A DNA stretch of 64,000 bases, taken from NCBI RefSeq assembly GCF_000972845.2, contig NC_040017.1, forward strand, positions 23,955,606 to 24,019,605, given 5' to 3'. Origin of the DNA: Larimichthys crocea (Eukaryota; Chordata; Actinopteri; Sciaenidae). Position numbers and translations under genes: made by a program. Below are positions 1-14,180 of this stretch, one piece after another. The number at the start of each line of letters is the position of its first letter. The stretch's first letter is position 1. The notes beneath the pieces were generated by a model. It ran no database searches. It was given only the letters and a program-made list of their open reading frames with translations, and was not told the DNA's origin.

Positions 1-654
<654 letters not shown>

Positions 655-1639
655 TTACATCTGCAAGTTTGAAAGGATTTGAAAATCCTGTTATATTATA
701 TGTATATATTTATGCTGTGGACGTTTTAAAGGCGAGTAGACCTTACTCTGAATATAAATAGTAGGAATCTTTGAAATACCTTGCAGCATCGCTTTGATCG
801 CTTTATCACACAGGTTACACCAATATTTGTGTTCATGTGTTCAGTGTTCAAATATTGATTGTGAGGTAACCTTTCTGCTTTTTGATCAGCCCTGGAGACA
901 CAATACTGAACTTGTTAGCATGAGTAATGACTTGAATACGATAAATATTGATGCTCCACAAGTACGACTCCTCACTCCTCCACAAAATGCACTGATACAC
1001 GTCTCACATTTACATAGAGACAACATAATGCGAAAGCAGTGAAACGTATTCTTTAAGGTACAATAACAGGTACTGCCGATGCAGAGCAGTAAAGATCAAA
1101 TAAACTACCAATCTGTGAGCAAAGTCTCCCTTTAATTACAGCAACAGCTCCTTTAGTAAAGCTTAGCACCAGCTCCAGCTCCAGCTATGTGACTCTGTCA
1201 TTTCTCAGATCAAAGAGCAGAAAAGAAGTGGAAAAGGAAGGCAGCAGTAAACAGGAATATGACACACCTTTAAGGTAAAAGGAAATTAAGAGATGGGAGA
1301 TAAGATATGGATGCAGTGCAAAGCTTAGTGACAAAGAAGGAGCAGGAGCAGGGATTACACTAACGGCACAGCAGCCAGCAGCAGTGCCAAGGGGGTTAAC
1401 ACCCAAGTGCTATCTCAGGCCATTAATATTGCTCTTTCTGACCAGTCAGCTGTGGCTATCAAACCTGCTTAACATGCAAATTAGCTTCCTGTTGTTAATT
1501 CCTGGAGGGTGGGACTTAGCGGTTGTGAATGCATTGTGTGCCCCCACACAATAGTTTGTGTATGTGTGTGCATGTGTGTGTCTATGTGAGAGAGAAAGAG
1601 AGTTTTTTTTCCCCTACTCGCCATATCTCAAAGCATAGG

Positions 1640-1930
1640 GCCGTTGGATCCCATTCAGTTCCAATTAAAGAGAGTCGGGTCTAATTGGAGGCACAGGCCT
1701 GCAATTAATTTACCCAGCATCCCGTGAACTCGCCACACTGCCTCATTTCTGTGCCCTGAGCCCATCCCCCCCAATTACCCTGGAAATCTGGTGCTGAGGA
1801 GGCGTCTTCTTGTGTTCGCCACATCTTTTAGGTAAAGTCAGCATAATCAGTGACAGCTCTGTGGGGAGATTAATCACTTTGATGCAAATGTGTAGCGTGG
1901 TCATTGAAACCTAATTAATCCAATAACCCA
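1640..1930. promoter_or_regulatory. Candidate conserved enhancer (homeodomain/POU sites)
   Basis: Dense AT-core sites in otherwise complex sequence: several AATTA/TAATT cores (for example near 1663, 1691 and 1703), a perfect octamer ATGCAAAT at 1882-1889 and CTAATTAATCC at 1911-1921. This density resembles vertebrate developmental enhancers, which are common in robo introns. Conservation cannot be tested here. Confidence 0.25.
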
Positions 1931-3277
1931 ACGAAGGACATCGTGATCAGGAGTCTTTTCAACTCACTTCCTAAAACGTTTATGACAGGGCAGACTCTGA
2001 CTTTTTTATATCTGGGCGTTGGGAGTTGACTCTGGGCGTGCATCTTCTCTACCTGTTGTTCTTGTTGTTCTTACGGGATGCAGACAACGGGATTTCCCTC
2101 GAGACTTTGCGCTCCTCTTTTGTTCATATGCTGCACACGTGTTTTCTAAAACTATCGGTCACAAACTGCAGTGGTTGTGTAAAGCTGCAGTCAGTGATCT
2201 GCTCCTAATAAGTGACAATAGGCAGTGCTACTGGTTATTTCTTAAATAAAGATAATTAAATGAGATCCTGTGCTTAAGATGGTGGAATATGACAGCTGCA
2301 GTGCAATGGATTTTATGCCAGAGACCACTGTACCCAAAATTTGCCAGTTGACTGATTTTGGAGCGATTAGACTAAAGCTAATCACTTGATGACTAATTAT
2401 TTAATGGCAACACGACAAGGACAACAAAGTCTTGCACAGAAATCCCTGTAATTCTGAAACTGTTCTATTTCTGCATGTCATTCGACTCATACTCCGAGTA
2501 TGAAAACATATCTGTAGAGATTAAAGCATTTCTGTGAGACAGACAGAAACAGATGGAGAATTAGAGAGAGCTGCATGTAAAGCCTTTAGCAAGAACAAAT
2601 TAGTCTGCTATCTGACGCCGAATAAAGTTTATTAAAAAAAAACACACATCTGTGGCTATCGGAGCTGCCTGAACCACTACCAGGCTCATTAACCCCTATT
2701 TGTAACGTGCTCGCGTCACAGACTTTTCAACCTACAGACCGTATGCTAATGAAGACCAGCCCTTTGGTCGGACAACCAAAGCCCAGAGCTGACACTCCTC
2801 GCTCTGCTAGTATACACAGACCCATTACCACCAAAGCAACTGCACCACCAGCACCGCCAGCACCGCCAGCACCGCCGCCACCCTTCACCAGACAAGGCAG
2901 GCTAATATATTTTATTAAAGAGGACTTTGAAGAGCTCTGCCGCTATCTGCCCTGCCTGTTCCCTGCCTGATATAGATAGCTCCTCTCTAATTTGAAATGG
3001 TCTGAAGTTTGGAGCTTTATGGGGGAGCCCATTAACTATTTAGATGTGGCCCACTGTGAGGAGAGCTGTGCAGCCAGCAGTGCTGTGTTTGATCAGTGGC
3101 TGTTTACTGTAGATGATTACACCGGATCTGCATGATTAACATGCAGGCTGAGGATACAATATACAGTAGGCTACAGTCTCCCCGTTACAGGGAAGCTGGT
3201 AAGAATAAGCTGATAAATAAATATTCAGCCCTTCATAGAGAAATCTAATAAAGGTTTGGTGTGTGATTCCTTGGAGG

Positions 3278-3297
3278 GTGTGTGTGTGTGTGTGTGT
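3278..3297. repeat. (GT)n microsatellite
   Basis: Perfect TG/GT run of about 10 units in intron 2. Confidence 0.9.
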
Positions 3298-3374
3298 TTT
3301 GAGCAGTGAGTGGGTTCGAGCAAGTATCGGTTACACAATGCTATTATGCTTTCCTTGTCCCTGATTGAATTCAT

Positions 3375-3418
3375 TGTGTGTGTGTGTGTGTGTGTCTGTG
3401 TGTGTGTGTGTGTGTGTA
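3375..3418. repeat. (GT)n microsatellite with one interruption
   Basis: About 22 GT units with a single CTG interruption near 3395. Confidence 0.95.
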
Positions 3419-3980
3419 TGCTTTGCCGCGTTGATCCCCACAGCCACTTTGAGTGACCCCAGTTACTTCAGCTCCATTACTCCTCACCAGGGGAAAAAGT
3501 CACAGGCGACATAAAGACTTATTACTCCCATGCTCCTCTCTACAGGTGCATACTTTTACAAGATGGCCAACTTCATTCCTTCCCTACGTCGCGCTCCGAA
3601 GACCAAACCTGAGACAGAAACAAGAGAGGAGCGGAGTGCACACTTTTTTCGACTTAGCCGAGCTGTTCAGCGCCTGTTTCTCGCTCCGCTTTGAGTCGTC
3701 CTACCCTCCCTTTATTTCAAAGTGCTGCCCTTCCTTCTCCTCTGCTTCTTTCAACCGCCCTCTCTCCTACTTTCTATCCCCCTCTCTCCCTCCCCCCTTC
3801 TTCGCTTCCAGACAGAAAATGTGAGATGAGCTAACGCAATACACAGCCTCACCAAAGGGAAGCTGGGACTTCTACTGCAAGGATCTGATCGATCGGCGCC
3901 TGAGGCAACATTCTCCTTTCCCTTAACCCTCTCACTGGCTGGAGCGCTCTGTGTTTTGTTTTTTCTCTCTCATTTACTTT

Positions 3981-4004
3981 CTCTCTCTCTCACACACACA
4001 CACA
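3981..4004. repeat. Compound (CT)n(CA)n microsatellite
   Basis: Five CT units followed directly by seven CA units. Confidence 0.9.
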
Positions 4005-4574
4005 GAGAAAGTTAAACTCTGCTTGAGGGAGCCTTTTCTTGCTGTGGAGGTAATTAAAAAAGAACTACAATTCTCTGTGACTTTCTTCCCACTGCTAAAA
4101 GCAATCACAGTAATAAACAACAAACCAGGAGAGCCCAAAAGCAACAAGAAGCACAACGGATTTAAGAGGCTCAGACCCATCCACACAACCATCGCAAGGG
4201 TCCAGACCCAGATACTGACCCATACGCATCCTAGGCTTCATGAGGACCTCTGGGGTTTTTGCCCACTCTGGTATCCAGGCTCTTTCCACCCTCTAACCAT
4301 TAATAGCCCAGGCAGGATCATGAGATTTGTGATGGTCCTCAGGAATCCAAGGTCACTCAGCTATCCATTAAATCAGCAGGCATACATTGTATATTAACAT
4401 TTTGGCTACCGGCTTCATATCGATTCATCTGTGTCTTGGGGTTAAACTTGATTTTTTTTCACCGTGCAACATGAGATGATGCACTGTGAATCTATATTGG
4501 ACGAGATAAGTCTGCTTCCTTAGTCCCATCTGATAAAATACAAATAATATGCAGAAAAGACAGACTGCGACCAA

Positions 4575-4770
4575 TTAGGGATGCACCGACCCGATACTGA
4601 CTCAGACATCTGGATCGGGTGACAATGGGGACGCTTTATTTGGTTTTAAGTTAGAATGATTCCACTCTCTTTTACAAAGTGAGGCATACAGCTTATTTAT
4701 TAGACACTGGTATTGGATCAGTACTCGGTATTGGCCCATATCCAAAGCCGAGGTATCAGCAGCATCTATG
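4575..4770. mobile_element. Decayed fish repeat, hAT-like non-autonomous element (tentative)
   Basis: The stretch begins TTAGGGATGCACCGAC and continues with repeated GATACTGA/ATCGGGT/GGTATTGG words. The GGATGCACCGA start and the reiterated cryptic GATATCGG motif are typical of a very common fish DNA-transposon family usually classed with hAT. No intact opposite inverted terminus and no coding capacity are seen, so it is a relic and its right end is uncertain. Confidence 0.4.
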
Positions 4771-7700
4771 TGGGATTTGGAAGTGCTGAGGGAAACTCAT
4801 ATCATACTAAACACTGGGCAACATTCATGGTTTAAAATGGCCAGGATAATTTATAACTAGCAGTTATAAACAACAATTTGAGAACATTTTGGAGCTCCGA
4901 TACACTGTTTGTCATAGCAACCACAGAAACTGCAAGGAGATGAAGTGATACACGGATGTGGGCGAAAGCATGTAACCCATGACCATGTTGGTGTACAGTA
5001 GTTTGTAAAAATGCAGCACATGTGAGAATACAGCTATTTTAAGACACATGTAGCCTATATAACCTGGATACCATACATATTCAACCACCTGTTTGTATGA
5101 GATCGGAGCTGTGAGTCGTTTGTCACTGTTTGCAGTGTCGTTCATCCACTTCAGAGCTACACTTCTCTCCGTGTGCATGCTCCTCTTCCCTCATCGCATC
5201 GATGCGTCTTATAATAAGTAAACAATATCTAAGGTTAAACTTCATTTTATGAACTTTTATAACACTTGATTTCATGAGTGCTCCAGCCCGTTCTGCACCC
5301 ATACCCCCCATTAACGCTACACTAAGAGCCGCACTATTAATTGTGCATAATTGCATAATAACTCAGTTACACAGTTACTAATGGAAGCATTTCACTGAGA
5401 ACATTTACTGTAAATGGCCAAGACATCAACAACAAACAAATGCAACAATATATTGTTTTCTGTGGTACACAAGCGTACATATCTGAGAGGAAGCAATCGA
5501 TCCAACTTCTCTGACTGAAAGCATACAAGATGACCCTGAAACTACAACCTAGACTCTGAGCAGCCTCGGGACAAGAAAAAGCCAGACAGGGTCAGCTCTA
5601 TCAGAGGCAGGGTCATTCCTTAAACACAGCATGTTTGCCCTTTGCAATTAAAAGCTCATGTACCCCCAAAGGCTGCATCATGCGTACTACATTTTTATTA
5701 CTAATCGGCCTCCGCATAAAGATGGAGGGAAGGAGAGATGCAGGCCAAAGAAACAGACAAAAACAATCCCCTTGCTCAAGTAATCAGTTCAGGTCCAGTG
5801 ATTTCCCTCAACTTAAAAAGCGAATGTGCCTCTGTCTCTCACGGCTTGTTTTTCCATTGGCTCCTATCTTGGCAGAGTGTGAAGAAGAGGAAAAGAGCCA
5901 GGCACCTGCCCTTTACCCCAGAAAACTCACAGGGGAGAGGCACAGTGAGGCGATTTAGCACTGTTGTCATCCCCTGATGCACAGAGACAGGATGACGTGT
6001 TTACTTCCTTGAATGATAAAAACGTCTTCAGAATGCTAGGTCAGTCAACTCCATCCGTGCCACAGAACAAACGATCCCGGCCAAGATTGCATTGCTTGCG
6101 ATTATATGAGCAATATGGTAGTAAAGTTTAATTTCCCCCCATAAAGAAGCTCAAGGTCGCCGAATCTCATAAAGACGGATGCTAAAATTGAGAGGTGTTG
6201 CAGGAGGGTTGAGTCATATCATCACACACCGTATCAGATGTCCAGCTGAGCAAAGGAAGAGATATGGAATATGGGTCTGTGATAAGGAGGACCATGCACA
6301 GTAGGGCACTCCCTATCTACAGTGCCATTAATCTGTGATTAGGGGACTTAAGAGGGATTTATGGCAGCGATAAGAGCAGAGGGCGTGTCCCAGAGGGTAG
6401 CCAGGCAAAGGCTGGAGCCACGCCTGCTCGGGACGGTGCCGGGCCAATAAATGACTGAAAGCAAAAGAAAAGGCACCCTTTTCTGTTGAATTAGAGAAGA
6501 TAACGGAGAGAGAGGGCAGAGATAAGAGGGAGAAACAGAGGGAGAGACGGAAACAGAGAGAAAAGGCAAGGTACCGTTCTCCTGCTGATCAGATGACATT
6601 AACAGGAAAGTGAAACTGAATCTTTTACCGTTTTCCACATCAGGATCCCACCCTGGAATGCAGCGCATGAATGACTTTGCCAGTTGCATCAGATCAGACC
6701 TGTTTTTAATGTTACACAAGGCTATCACTTACACTCCTAAGAGGCAGGATTAGAGCCCTGTGTGTGAGTGTGTATGGGGACCCAGAGGTGGGGAGATGGA
6801 GGGGGATGATGGATATCTTTATGGCCTCTTTCTTTCCTCATCTCTTTGTCTCCGTTTACCAAACAGAATGGGGTACGGTTACCTCGCTGATACTCCGGCA
6901 GCACTTGAGAACCAATATCGATTTCCAAAAAATAGTACCAGCGTCCAATTTTGTGCTTTTTAATCAAAGCAAACCTGAAACACACTACCTGAGAGTTTAT
7001 ACACAACATTGAAACCCAACCCTGCACTATTTGATTGTTTATCTGTATTTGCTGTTATAGAAACTAAGTCTACACGCTCACAGATGATTACAATGCTCCT
7101 ATTGATATTTGAGTGCAATAAGCTTCTGCAGACTGTAATGCAAACATCACACAAAGCTCCTTTGTTATTATTAAAGCCAAGACTTTGAACAAGGTTAAGG
7201 AAGTAATCAGAAAAAAACAGTAAGTCTACAGGGCTGCCAGCACAATTTATTCAATCGTTATTTATTTAATTTCAAACAATAGGAAACTCTGATGCCCAGG
7301 AAATTTAAAAGTAAGATAAATGACTTCTAAACAGAACATTATTTAGTTTTCAACAGATTTGTAAATGGGAAATAATAAACTATTAAGATCAGCGTCACAG
7401 TGTTGTTACCTTTGATCGCTCACTCGTTATATGCAATAAAAGGGTGACAAATCTGCTGATGATACCATAAACAGGCAGCGCTCCTCCTTTAGGGCCACAG
7501 GTTACCAACATAAGCTCCAGGGCTCTGGTTTAATCACGCTCCCTCATCGGGATGGATCCAACAAAGCCCCCCTTAGGTCTGGAGCACCAGTCCCCAGCTC
7601 CTGACTGTGTCAGCTGGGAAACACATCCCTGGCTGTCCCCTGGCAATGCAGACCAAGCAGGCCGGGAGTGAGACAGCCACAGCAGAGCACTCCTTTGGGA

Positions 7701-10700
7701 GGCTGGGGTCCATCCTGCTCTGGGGCCCCCATCTGGAGCTATGACAATAGGAGCAGTATTTTCACTTCTGCTCCAGGCTTTTTCCCAAATGGGCCTGACA
7801 CATTTGGAAAACACCAGGCATGATCGCAAGCTTGATAAAGGAGTGTTGACGCTCATGAAACACCTCTTAAATCAACCAATGACAACAAGAACATCTTTGT
7901 TTTGTCTGTCTTTAAAAATCTCATGGATAAAACTTATAAATGGGAACTCCATGTATGTGAAGGGATTGTTTATTCATTAATAATACAAATAAAGCTTCCA
8001 AAGCTTCCAATTAAATATCTATAGTACTCTCACATAAACCACCAGCAACATAACCGGGAATAAAAAGACACAACGAGGGGAAAATATAACATAAAATAAT
8101 GAATTTCCAAAAGGAACCCAGGGGACACAATTGTGGATGAGTTGTAGCTCCTCCTGATGCCAAGCTGCTCCAGTGAGCGTCATTAGACACAAATAAAAGC
8201 TGTCAAACTCAGAAGAAGACCACGAGGGCAGATTTCATTCCTGCAGGATGAACGCAGTTCCTGTGAATTTCTCCATCCATTCACCGAGACAAGACTGAGG
8301 AAATCTGTAGTGGAAAAGCCTGGAATGCTTGTTAGGAAGCCGCCTGTCAAATTGGCTCTGGAGAGACCATGCAGGCAGGCAGATGGGCTGAACTGAGCAG
8401 GGCAGATTCAAGGCAAGAAGTCATTCAGTCTTTATGTGTGTGTGTCAGTCTGTCTAGTATCTATGTATCTATCAATCTATTCACAATGAACATGTCTGTG
8501 TGCATCTTTGAGCAGACTCTCAGACTCCTCAAGCTGACCCTGCATATTCAGAGTGATGACCTATGAAGAAAACCCGGCCCGCACTTCCCATGAAAGAACT
8601 CCAACACCGGTGTCAAGGATGTCATTCCTTCAGCAAACCAGAAGATCCCGGAAAAAGAGCTGTAATTAATATGTGCCAGGCTCGATCCCTCTATTATGAA
8701 GCTTCTGTATGCGGTACAGTCAAGGTTTGGGAGCATGGAGGGCTGGTGTGGTGTGGTGTGGTGGGGGGATTACAGAAAAAACGAAACACAAAGGAGCACG
8801 AGTGGGCAATTACTTCTTGTTTTTGTTTTCCAGCGTTGCCTGTTTTTAATGAGGTTTGACCAGTGCGTTCTCAGTGATACATCAAAGCAGCCTGCAACAG
8901 CAATACAGGAGAAGCAGGGGTAATTGAATATGCTGCTACATTTATTTCCCAACAGGGGACAGTGGGTGTCTCAACGCTGACTTCTTCTTCCATGTGCTGC
9001 TACACTTGAAATTCTCGAGAGATTAATAAATTGGATTTCAGCACAAACAATTTGTTTAGCATTTTGAAAAACAAATATATATTAAAAGCTGGATTGTAAA
9101 CACGCTTTCACCACGAGGAGACGTGTACGGCTCCATTGCACACCATATTATGCAATGATTGCACATGAATGAGAACACCACTGCAGGGTTAATGTAAACA
9201 AAACAGTTCATTTAATTGAATTTAAATCTGCCGTCTTGCATCCATATCAATATGGTGCAGTGGGTCTGCTCTTCCCAAGGTCGTTCTCTGCAGTATTTCT
9301 GTTCCCGTGACCGGCCATGAGGGGACTGGGATCGGTGGCAGGGAGTTCGGGAAGGCAAGGGAGGGGCTGGTTGAGCCGTGAGGAGGAAGAAGGACCGGCG
9401 CACTCAGCTGGCACAGCCCAGCCACAGGGAGTATGGCATTCGGGCACGCTGCCAAGAAAAAGAACAGCTCTGAAGAGATGCCAAAGTGAATCGAGGCAGG
9501 CACGGCCAAAAAGCACCTAATGCTTTTTAAATGTTATTTAGTTGATGGCAGCGACTGATACAGGCCTACTGTTGGACCAGTGTTGTATTACAGTCCCTGA
9601 GAGCAGAGCTGATGACCTTACGTAGGCTATTCTAAATGTTCGGCCAAACACATTCTAAAGTAAATCTCAGACAGCTGGGTGTTGAAAGGGAATTTCAGTT
9701 ACAGCATTCAGACGAGGGTACGACTGTAATGTCTGAGTGCAGAAAGTTGGCACATTTCCCTCCGGTACCCTTTAGGTTAAAGGGTAAGCATAGGGCACAT
9801 AGCATTGTACTGTCAATGTGTGAAAGCTTGTGCATATGCACGTATGTATGTGACAGCGGTTCGTACACTGTAGCCCTGGATACGTGGTATTATTAAAGTG
9901 AAACGTGGCTCCCAGAGGCATAGCGTAGGTTAAGACTCAGTGGAGCCAGTTTCTCATGTGGCAAGATCCCAGAGACACCAGCATGGGCCTGCTGAGTGGG
10001 GCATGGCCCGGGTCCAGCCAAATGGAACACAAATCGCCCCAAACTGTTCAAAACCTGGACTGGAAAAACGAGAGTGGGATGTAAGGCATGCCATGTGATG
10101 CACAGTAAATATTTGGTCAAAATTAATGAAGGGGCGAAGTCTGCCAAGAAGCCTTTTTCTAGACGTCCACAGAGGGGAGACTGTGCCCAGTCTGGCATTA
10201 AAATTAAATTTCCTTCTGCAGACAACTGCTCAATGGCCTGTCTGCTTTCCAGCACCCACTTACCACGTTCTCTCCTTAAAACACATACCAACTGTCCAGG
10301 TACACAGTGTATCTGACCAAATACTGTTTTCTTTTTCATGCTATGACTGAAAATGACCTAATTCCAGTTCCTTAATTCCCCATCTGTCAGTTTTCTACAC
10401 CTGACAGATGTAATACCGTCAGGCAACTGAATAAAGAGAAAACCTGTCTTCCTACAGAGTTTGAGACGGTGGGGGAAGGGGGGGGAAATTAGATCCGCGC
10501 AAGACAGCTGTGATGACAAATGGAAGAGAGCGAAATACCAAATCACCAACAGCCTTTCAAACTGATTTGTAAGTGGAAATAAGCACCACGAGGATATCTC
10601 TTCTTCTGCTTCTTTCCGCTGACTCTGATTACATGATGATGTGATGATTTTCCCAAAAGTGATCAACAGCGAGTCAGCCAATAGGGAGAGAGATTTTTCA

Positions 10701-12005
10701 GACAATACTTTATATGGTTTGAAAATTCATCATTTCTGCTTTATTAAAATTTATTAAGAAAGGTGTGGCCTATTATGTCATACTAAAAAGTCATTCTAAA
10801 AGTCCATGTATGCAAAGTATGTCTGCAAAAATAAAAGCTGAGCTCAATCAAAGTCAAAGAGTAAAAAAAAAAAAAAAGAATAATTTTGGCTTTGGCTACT
10901 TAGAAACAAGAAGCCAAATGTACTTTAAGACGCTGAAAGGACGCCCGTCATTATCATTAAAGGATTGCAGTGCAGTGTGGAGACAGAAGTGAATAGCATG
11001 CTCTGAATGAAGTGTATAATGAGTGAAGGATAAACACCGGCTGTCAAAACGAATCAGAACAGAACAGAGCACCTTCAGATATTTTACAACAATGTCTTCT
11101 GAGCCGAAAAAAAAAAGAAAAAGAAAAGAAAGTGAGATCAGTGAAGCAAAGTGCATGTGGGGAAATAGAGGTGAGGCTCTTTAAAGTCCCCTTCTAATAG
11201 TTTGAACTTTGAAGCTTTCGATTAAGACTTGGTGACAGACGCGCAGACAAATGCAAAAGCAACTTTGTGTTTAAAGCCGGGAGAACCTGTCTCTCACACG
11301 GTGACAATTGTTATTCAATTAGAGCTTTCACTGTATAAGAAAGGGGAAAGCGACATGGGAGGAAGAGAGACTGCAGAAGGGGGAGGATTGTACAGTGGAA
11401 GCTCTGCATGTCTTTCATATTTGCAAAGTATAGTTTAAAAGCTTCGTGAAAAGGTGAAAATCCCAGGGCTTTCAGTTTAAGTCAAAAGTATCGTTCCTGT
11501 TCGAAGGGCTTGATGATGTTAGAACTGAGAACGTGGCACCGCAAACGTCAACATTTTAAAAAACTGCCTGAGATTAGTGTGTTCATTTTAAGCGGTGACA
11601 TCAGATTGGAGGAAAATGTCACATATTTGAAAGTAGGTAAGCCTGATAATAGATCGAGATTAGAGTTAATCTCCCAACTCAGAGCGACTGTGTATTTACA
11701 CGTTGGAAATTCACCCAGTTATTTGAATCCTCCTCACCATGGTTACAGCTGAATGGTGGGAGCGGCTCCAAAAGCAGTCCTCTAATAGTGAATTTCAAGG
11801 TCACCTTCTCATTAATTATGTTTTCCAGCACTTCCTCTTAAAAGGAGCGCACCCCTCCTGCTTTTATCACCGTCTTTGTGTGACAGAATTAGCCGCCAGG
11901 AACTCAACTACAAGAAGTTGCTGATGCAGCTCAAAGATAAGACTGACTTTTGAACATCAATCTCTCAATTTATCAGTTGCACCATGTGGATTTAAAAAAA
12001 AAATA

Positions 12006-12012
<7 letters not shown>
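4771..12012 (-). other. robo1 intron 2, no gene seen
   Basis: Intronic DNA without exon-like structures. Open frames such as those at 6350-6730, 7530-7860, 9220-9520 and 9990-10340 overlap on both strands and have no recognisable domain or splice context. Poly-A tracts occur at about 10863-10877 and 11107-11135. Some GC-richer blocks (7540-7740, 9290-9500) may be conserved non-coding DNA, but nothing in the sequence proves it. Confidence 0.65.

Positions 12013-12044
<32 letters not shown>
12013..12044. repeat. (AT)n microsatellite
   Basis: About 12 AT units flanked by short CT and GT runs. Confidence 0.9.
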
Positions 12045-12947
12045 TTCAACATTTAAAATGAACAGGAAATAATGCTTGATAGGGAGGGGGAACCTTGTCA
12101 CCAGAGGGAATCTTAACTGCGACAGTATAGCTAAGAGGGGGGAGGAACCAAAGACATTAATCAACTAATTAGCAGTCTCTCTTTTAACTGCTAATTTAAT
12201 CTATTCCTCTCAGCCTCTTTAATGGTATTTTCCCCTGTCAGTTATAACGAAAGAGAGGTTTAGCATTTCAAAAGTGTATCCAGGCCTCGCAATGAGAGGG
12301 GTAATAGAATGGTCACAGAGGCTGGGAGGTGGCCTGAGCTCAGGGAGTGAGAAAGAAAAGAAGGATACTGGGGAAAGGCCGTCCTCAATGCCACCTCTCA
12401 GTCTCCCCAGTGGAGAAAATGAAAGGGAGGGAGGTCCGAGCCTTTTTAAAATGCATAAGGCAGAGCACCCCACGGTAGCTCCGCTTCTCCATCACAGCAA
12501 ACGCCGGGCCGAGGGCAAGCCTTGTGGGAGTTCCTGAGTATGCAGAATTCAGATCCGTGAGGGATGTCGGCTGTATGTATACACCAAACCAAACCCTCAA
12601 TGCCACACTGAAGCTTTGTATCAGGATCATTTATTTACTCAGCACTTTTTTTTTAAAAACCAACCTCACCTCACCCCAGATGTCCACCTTTAAAAAAAAA
12701 AAAAAGAAACACTAGTGCGTCCTTGCCTCACAGTTTTCCACCACTATCACCCTAATCAGCACATTCCCTGCCATGAGGGACCAGTAAGAATATGCAATGT
12801 GAGCATGGAGAGCCAGATCAAGAGTATTCCCAGAGCTGGTGTATCATGGCATGTTTGACTGCTCCGTCCTCCCCTTCGTCCTCCGTTCTTCCCCCTCCAT
12901 CCCCCCCTTCCACACCCTGGGGTAGCCTTTGTGTAGCAGCACCCCCT

Positions 12948-12949
<2 letters not shown>

Positions 12950-12988
<39 letters not shown>
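12950..12988. repeat. (CT)n microsatellite
   Basis: About 19 perfect CT units in a pyrimidine-rich block (12855-13050). Confidence 0.95.
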
Positions 12989-12990
<2 letters not shown>

Positions 12991-13979
12991 ACTCCTCACA
13001 CACCCTCAGTCCCTCATGAACCATTCTCTTCCCCTCCTCCACCTCCTTACAATCGGCCTGTTAAGGCGACACAATGCGGCCTCCCCGTCCCCACAGGCTT
13101 TTTTTCTGCAAGTCGGCCTGCTTTATTTAAGAAAAGGCTCAGGCACTGACCATCCACACACACACAAAAAAAAGGCAAGTCTTAAAAAATTGGGCCAAAA
13201 CAAAAAAATGTGGGGGATGGGCAGGAGGATGAAGAGATTCCTTAAGCCCTCTTTCGCCACCCCACACATACACAAACACACTCCCCACCTCTCCATCTTC
13301 ACTTCTCCGCTCCCTCACGTCTATATCAGCGGAGCTGTGGGGAAAACTAATCCAGGCTAATGCTAGATCAAGTAAACACTGTAGAATCAAACGTGGATTA
13401 GCGTTAATTTGTTCTGCAAAGCAAACTTTTTTTTTTGCATCTTTCACGAACAGGAAGTAAAGCTGTGGGAAATCTGCACCTTTTGTGGAGCGAGACAGAA
13501 AGCAGACAACACCTTTCATCCTACGAGGACATGCCATTTATAACTTAGGCACCAGGGAATGTTTGTCCTCCACGTCAACCGTCAGAACAAGATACATTTA
13601 CTATACTGACTGACCCATGAGTCTAATACGCTGGACACGCCTGCTGCTTTCTAGTATCAGCCAGCTCCAGACTAAAAAGCTTATATGAAGTTATGTTCCA
13701 CAGTATTCTTAGTGTAGCCGGTCTACCTATACGTTTTCAGAGCTTATACTGACGGACAACATGACAGACAAAGTGATACTCGCTAAATAAGTCATAACAA
13801 CATTATCGGCAAGCAATGAGCACAAGTCTGCTCAGTTCTCGCTGTGGAAACCGAAGCTCGTGAGATAATAAAAGTTAATTCCTGAGGAATTTGAAACACC
13901 ACGATGGCGACACACATGGTGCTGGGATGTATCGTCAGTTTTATAAAATTATCTAAACCCTCTTGATTCTCCGTGCAGA

Positions 13980-14180
13980 CAGGCGTATCAGTCGAGCTGC
14001 AGCCCCGGCGAATTGCAAACTATTGACGTCAGATGGATTCGTTAATTAATCCAATTAAGCTGCGCTTTTAGGTCATTAAAGGAAGAGCAGTTGGGGGAAA
14101 GCAGGTCATTAAGAGTCACCGCCTAATTATTTGCCCTCAAACAAACTGCTTTGAAATGTTGATATAGTCACTCATTAATG
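13980..14180. promoter_or_regulatory. Candidate conserved enhancer (CRE plus homeodomain sites)
   Basis: A perfect palindromic CRE, TGACGTCA, lies at 14024-14031, followed within 20 bp by TTAATTAA at 14042-14049 and CAATTAAG. Further CATTAA/CTAATTA/TTAATGA cores continue to 14180. The combination in a non-repetitive intronic block suggests an enhancer; this is pattern-based inference. Confidence 0.25.

Noticed and set aside
2838..2882. Pro/Ala-rich coding repeat in a plus-strand frame
   Set aside because: Looks like an imperfect CCA/GCC simple repeat; the rest of the frame has no coding features.
3453..3824. Pyrimidine-rich block with a minus-strand ATG frame and a GTGAGG donor near 3485, considered as another robo1 first exon
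   Set aside because: The donor is phase 2 and would break the frame into exon 3; the predicted peptide has no clear signal core.
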